A DNA stretch of 17,963 nucleotides from Flavobacteriaceae bacterium (GTDB lineage: Bacteria > Bacteroidota > Bacteroidia > Flavobacteriales > Flavobacteriaceae), in the NCBI GenBank assembly GCA_002693605.1, contig NZQO01000029.1, forward strand, positions 1-17,963, written 5' to 3'. Positions 14,529-17,963 of this stretch are shown one piece after another. Position 1 is the first letter of the stretch. Every line of letters starts with the position of its first letter. The notes beneath the pieces are model-generated. The model was not told the DNA's origin. It did not search any database and saw nothing but the letters and a program-made list of their open reading frames with translations. Made by a program: the position numbers and the translations under genes.

Positions 14529-15142
14529 AAGAAAAGATTGCACTCTATGGAGCAGGTGGCCACGCATATGCTATTGTCGAATTAATTCGCAGCGGTATGC
14601 AATTTGAGCCCAGTGTCATTTTTGACGATGCTCCCAAACAGAAAGAGATTTTAGGGGTGCCGGTTCGTTCGTTCTCGGCCGCTGAAAGTCCTTTAAACAA
14701 CTTGTGTATTAGCATAGGAAATCCTGAAATTCGGAAAAGAATCTCCAGCCGTTTTCAAGTAGTCTATCCTACCTTTATTCATAACTCTACAGTATTATAT
14801 CCTTCTGTTAAAATAGGTATGGGGGCCCAAATATTACCGGGAAGTATCTTGGATGCTGACGTCGTTATTGGTGATCACTGTATTGTCAACAATAATGCCA
14901 CCATATCGCATAACGTACGTGTCGGAGACTATTGCCACGTCTCAATCAATGCCGCAATTTCTGGTGGGGTGTCAATAGGTGAGGGGACCTTGTTAGGTGC
15001 TGGTTGCGTAGTGTTGCCTGAAATTTCAATCGGAAAATGGGCAATTGTAGGCGCAGGTGCAATTGTGACAAAGGATGTACCAGATTTTGCGGTAGTTTAT
15101 GGAAATCCAGCCAAAATAATTCGATATCAGGACAAGGGATAA
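14525..15142 (+). CDS. PglD/NeuD-like sugar O- or N-acetyltransferase
   Basis: A 205-residue acetyl-CoA-dependent transferase. The N-terminal part has a Rossmann-like start (IALYGAGGHAYAIVELI, 5-21) that binds the UDP-sugar in PglD. From about residue 85 it forms a left-handed beta helix of hexapeptide repeats (VLYPSVKIGMGAQILPGSIL onward), ending with VTKDVPDFAVVYGNPAKII. His129 in ATISHNVRVGD is the likely catalytic base, at the place of His125 in Campylobacter PglD. Pairing with a PglC-like transferase suggests acetylation of a UDP-4-amino sugar before loading. No PglE-like aminotransferase or PglF-like dehydratase is in the window, so O-acetylation of another sugar remains possible. It is less GC-rich than the sugar transferase gene although the two overlap by four bases. 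Confidence 0.88.
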   Translation: MKEKIALYGAGGHAYAIVELIRSGMQFEPSVIFDDAPKQKEILGVPVRSFSAAESPLNNLCISIGNPEIRKRISSRFQVVYPTFIHNSTVLYPSVKIGMGAQILPGSILDADVVIGDHCIVNNNATISHNVRVGDYCHVSINAAISGGVSIGEGTLLGAGCVVLPEISIGKWAIVGAGAIVTKDVPDFAVVYGNPAKIIRYQDKG

Positions 15143-15164
15143 ACTTATCTTATCCTATTTTTTT
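15137..15164 (+). terminator. Weak intrinsic terminator at operon end
   Basis: GGATAA (15137-15142, including the acetyltransferase stop codon) pairs with TTATCC (15150-15155), followed by TATTTTTTT to 15164. The stem is short and AT-rich, so efficiency is uncertain, but the position fits the end of the operon before the next promoter. Confidence 0.5.
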
Positions 15165-15215
15165 CGGTATGGAATGCACTTTAAAATAATTCATTTTATT
15201 TTTTTATTTTCCCTA

Positions 15216-15246
15216 TTGCACATTTTTGGAAAATATTTTAAGTTTG
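15216..15246 (+). promoter_or_regulatory. Bacteroidota-type promoter for the secreted protein gene
   Basis: TTG at 15216-15218 and TAAGTTTG at 15239-15246 are 20 bases apart, matching the -33 TTG and -7 TAnnTTTG pattern of the Bacteroidota housekeeping sigma factor. Transcription would begin near 15252 and give a leader of about 100 bases. Confidence 0.65.
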
Positions 15247-15293
15247 GGTCTCCCCCTCCAAATCTCTTTATTCCAGAACAGTAGCAACCTTCC

Positions 15294-15310
15294 CCGTTCG
15301 CCCCGAACGG
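15294..15310 (+). promoter_or_regulatory. Leader hairpin before the secreted protein gene
   Basis: CCGTTCG (15294-15300) and CGAACGG (15304-15310) form a perfect 7-bp stem with a CCC loop in the predicted 5' leader, 45 bases before the ATG. No T-run follows, so it is not a terminator; it could stabilise the mRNA or affect translation. Confidence 0.35.
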
Positions 15311-15355
15311 AGGATGCGGGTATCGTAACACAATTTTCTAAAACCAGTGTACCGC

Positions 15356-17963
15356 ATGAAAACAACCGTACATTCCGTTCGCCCGTTCCTGTCCCTCCTA
15401 GTGTTCCTACTCGTCCTGCACGCTGCCTGGGGGCAGCAAACCCCGCCCGACGACCTGCTCGCCTTCGAGTTTTCGGGCTTGACGGGAAGTGAGGCAACCG
15501 CTCCGGCAACCGCTATTGCTGTGGGCATATCCCCAAGCGTTATAGCAAGGGGCCCTTCCAATACGCCCGGCAACAAGGCCGGGCGGTTCAATGCCACCAA
15601 TTGGCCCACGGGCCAAACTGCCGACCCGAACAACTACTTCGAGGTTACGGTAGCGCCTACTATCGGTTACCGTTTTGGGCTTTCTTCTATCTATGTACAG
15701 TTACAGCGCTCAGGCACCGGGCCAAGGATGCTTTCGGTACGGAGCAGCCTTGATAATTTCACGGCCGATATCGACTCGCCCAAGGTGATTGCCGAAACTA
15801 CCGCCACGCAGGCATTTACCTTCACGCTGTCGCAACCCGTCACCGAGAGTGCGGTTACCTATCGTTTTTACTTCTACAATGCCCTCGGTTCGGTGGGCAG
15901 TGGCGGTATTGGGAACGGGACGGGCAACGACCTTGTCTTTAGCGGGTCCATCGAACAGGTCTCGGGCAACACCCCGCCAAGCATAAGTAACATAGTACGG
16001 GCGCCTTCCGGCGCGGTGACCTCGAGCGATGCGGTCTCGGTCTCGGCGCAGCTTACCGATAGCGATGGCATTCTACAGGCGCAACTGCACTGGGGCACGG
16101 CCCCGGGCGTATATGCCCATACCATCGCACTGGCAGCCAGTGGGGGTGATGTGTTTACAACCGCTACCCCCATTCCGCCCCAAGCAAGTGGTACTTCGGT
16201 CTTCTATAGTATAGAGGCAACCGACGGCCATACGCCGGCGGCCACGGCAAGCAGTCCCGAACATGGGTACGCGGTAACCGACCCCACGGGTGCACCCAGT
16301 GCCATCGTTACCGAAATGTCGCAGGGGCACGGCGGGCGCAAGGAATGGGTCGAATTGTTGGTGGTAACCGACCAGCTGAACATGCAGGGATGGCAGGTAG
16401 GCGATAACGACAATGGGGTGTTCAACCCGTTTCTCACCTTTTCGAATGATGCCCAATGGGCCGCAGTGGCTGCGGGCACCTTGATTACGGTCTATAACAG
16501 CAATGAGCCGGACGATGTCATTGTACCCGACCTGGACTTCGGCGACCTGTCGGTGGTTATTCCTTCCGATAATGGCCAATATTTCGATCCGGGCGGCTGG
16601 GGCAACTTTTCGAATTCGGAAGGCGACGATGCCGCCGCCATTCGAAATGCCGTTGGCAGTATTGTCCACGATATGGCTGGCGATCATCCCACGGCTATTA
16701 TAACGGCCCCCATAACCGCAAGGACGAAGTATTATATCGGGCCCGATAACGCCGCTTCCAATTTAGTGAACCCGACCCATTGGGTGGAGGCAGCCGCGGC
16801 GGACGGCACCCCAAGCCAGCCCAATGGTGGTTTCAATACCGTGTTCGTAAATTCGCTTCGCGGCACGACTACCTACTATTACGACGGAAATACCTGGTTC
16901 CCTTCACATCCCAGTGGTACGGCAACCTTGGCTGATGATATTTTGGTGATGGGGGGCAGCGCGCAGCTGACCTCCGAAACCCAGGCCCGCAGGGCGTTGG
17001 TTGAGAGCGGGGCCACCTTGGAGGTCCACCATATCCTTACCGTGGGGAGGGGCATCTATAACGGCGGGACGTTGGTCTTTGGCAGCTCGGCCACGCAGCA
17101 GGGCGAACTGGGCGCTTTACCGGGCGATGCCGTACTCGTGGGCGAGGTGACCGTACAACGGTATTTGGGTGCGCATAGGGCGTACCGCCTACTAAGCAGT
17201 CCGGTAACCACCACCCAAAGCATCCGCGATGCATGGCAGGAGGGGGTGAACAATCCCACGACCACGACCATGTTTAATCCCAACCCCGGGTTCGGGACGC
17301 ATATTACCGGGTCGCTAACCGGTGCCAACGGCTTTGATGCCTCCGGCTCGGGCAACGTCTCGCTCTATTCGGTCGATGTGCCCAACCAGGTTTTTGTTCC
17401 CGCCACCAATACCGATACCCAAACCTTAGTGGGCGGAATGCCGCACTTACTGTTCGTGCGCGGCGATCGGAGTATCGACCTGACCACCAATCAGGCGCCG
17501 CCCACCGAAACCGTATTGCGTGCCACGGGAACGCTCCCTACCGGGAATGTGACACAGCTGTTCGAGGTAACTGCGCCCGGCGATTTTATCGTATTCGGAA
17601 ATCCGTACCAATGTGCCGTAAACGTGAATGCCGTCTTAGCTGGGAATGCCGATGTGAATACGAACTTTTACTATGTGTACGATCCTACCCTGGGCGCGCA
17701 GGGGAGTTATACCACGGTCGACCTTACCACGCAAACCGCAACGGGCGGTTCGCTTGCCAACCAATACTTGCAACCGTGGCAGGTAGGGCAGGTGGCGACC
17801 GTGAACGCGGGCACGGTAGCGGTGGAATTTCAGCAGGCACACAAGGCACCCGGAAACCATACGCCCACGCTACTTCCGGAGGAAACAAATGGTACCGATG
17901 AATATGTGTTGGACGTTCGGCTGTTTACGAAGGAAAATTTCCTGGCAGGAAAGCCGCTGCACG
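15356..17963 (+). CDS. Large secreted lamin-tail-domain protein, probable type IX secretion cargo, 3' end outside window
   Basis: The frame is open without a stop from ATG 15356 to the right edge (869 codons). Residues 1-27 are a signal peptide (hydrophobic FLSLLVFLLVLHAAWG, then QQ). Residues 34-203 form a beta-sandwich domain frequent in secreted Bacteroidota proteins (FEFSGLTGSEAT, GRFNATNWPTG, SSIYVQLQRSGTGPR). From about 205 (NTPPSISNIVRAPSG) an Ig/fibronectin-like domain follows. Residues about 314-441 resemble a lamin-tail domain (IVTEMSQGHGGRKEWVELLV, LNMQGWQVGDND). From about 600, VQRYLGAHRAYRLLSSPV and later FIVFGNPYQCAVNVNAVL match the surface-protein segment usually found before a type IX sorting domain; that domain would lie beyond the window. 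It has its own promoter and is GC-rich like the host chromosome. A cell-surface adhesin-like role is inferred; no catalytic domain is seen so far. Confidence 0.85.
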   Translation, partial: MKTTVHSVRPFLSLLVFLLVLHAAWGQQTPPDDLLAFEFSGLTGSEATAPATAIAVGISPSVIARGPSNTPGNKAGRFNATNWPTGQTADPNNYFEVTVAPTIGYRFGLSSIYVQLQRSGTGPRMLSVRSSLDNFTADIDSPKVIAETTATQAFTFTLSQPVTESAVTYRFYFYNALGSVGSGGIGNGTGNDLVFSGSIEQVSGNTPPSISNIVRAPSGAVTSSDAVSVSAQLTDSDGILQAQLHWGTAPGVYAHTIALAASGGDVFTTATPIPPQASGTSVFYSIEATDGHTPAATASSPEHGYAVTDPTGAPSAIVTEMSQGHGGRKEWVELLVVTDQLNMQGWQVGDNDNGVFNPFLTFSNDAQWAAVAAGTLITVYNSNEPDDVIVPDLDFGDLSVVIPSDNGQYFDPGGWGNFSNSEGDDAAAIRNAVGSIVHDMAGDHPTAIITAPITARTKYYIGPDNAASNLVNPTHWVEAAAADGTPSQPNGGFNTVFVNSLRGTTTYYYDGNTWFPSHPSGTATLADDILVMGGSAQLTSETQARRALVESGATLEVHHILTVGRGIYNGGTLVFGSSATQQGELGALPGDAVLVGEVTVQRYLGAHRAYRLLSSPVTTTQSIRDAWQEGVNNPTTTTMFNPNPGFGTHITGSLTGANGFDASGSGNVSLYSVDVPNQVFVPATNTDTQTLVGGMPHLLFVRGDRSIDLTTNQAPPTETVLRATGTLPTGNVTQLFEVTAPGDFIVFGNPYQCAVNVNAVLAGNADVNTNFYYVYDPTLGAQGSYTTVDLTTQTATGGSLANQYLQPWQVGQVATVNAGTVAVEFQQAHKAPGNHTPTLLPEETNGTDEYVLDVRLFTKENFLAGKPLH

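Noticed and set aside
15874..17860. Antisense and alternative-frame open frames under the secreted protein
   Set aside because: The plus-strand frame from 15356 is uninterrupted to the edge with a signal peptide and recognisable domains; the others have neither.

Overview
This window looks like a capsule or O-antigen type polysaccharide locus from a member of the Bacteroidota. Four things support that phylum. There are near-consensus TAnnTTTG promoter elements, one of them with a TTG placed 20 bases upstream. Two genes encode Bacteroidota-style long HU-like DNA-binding proteins. A large secreted protein carries domains typical of the type IX secretion cargo of this phylum. Classical Shine-Dalgarno sites are absent. 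The family cannot be fixed from this sequence.

Layout. Positions 1-314 hold the 3' part of an HU-like gene that ends at a strong terminator. Positions 315-915 are non-coding and repeat-rich: a 21-base tandem repeat and a partial duplicate of the HU gene's 3' flank. A second HU-like gene lies at 916-1293. wecB (UDP-GlcNAc 2-epimerase) at 1433-2542 has its own promoter-like element. From 2590 to 11661 lies a tightly packed run of AT-rich genes, many of which overlap: a Wzx flippase, two GT4-type glycosyltransferases, a GT2, another GT4, an EpsG/Wzy-like polymerase, a second GT2 and an ATP-grasp ligase. At 11648 composition returns to GC-rich with a further GT4. A tandem array of about 290-base palindromic repeats fills 12837-13866. 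After it come a PglC-like phosphoglycosyl transferase (13917-14528) and a PglD-like acetyltransferase (14525-15142), then a terminator. A new promoter at 15216-15246 leads into a large secreted lamin-tail-domain protein that is still open at the right edge.

How the genes work together. WecB supplies UDP-ManNAc. The PglC-like enzyme would load the first sugar phosphate onto undecaprenyl phosphate. Up to six glycosyltransferases extend the repeat unit, Wzx flips it and the EpsG-like protein polymerises it. The acetyltransferase probably modifies an amino sugar, and the ATP-grasp protein may attach an amino acid or similar group. No Wza, Wzc or Wzz export or chain-length gene and no PglE/PglF gene is visible, so those functions lie elsewhere.

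Composition is strongly mosaic. Sample 60-base rows counted by hand give 35/60 GC in wecB, 17/60 in wzx, 37/60 in the GT4 at 11648, 44/60 in the sugar transferase and 17/60 in one row of the acetyltransferase (26/60 in another). This fits a swapped serotype cassette between conserved flanking genes. The most unusual element is the repeat array: its core folds into nested hairpins, and one base pair changes on both sides between copies.
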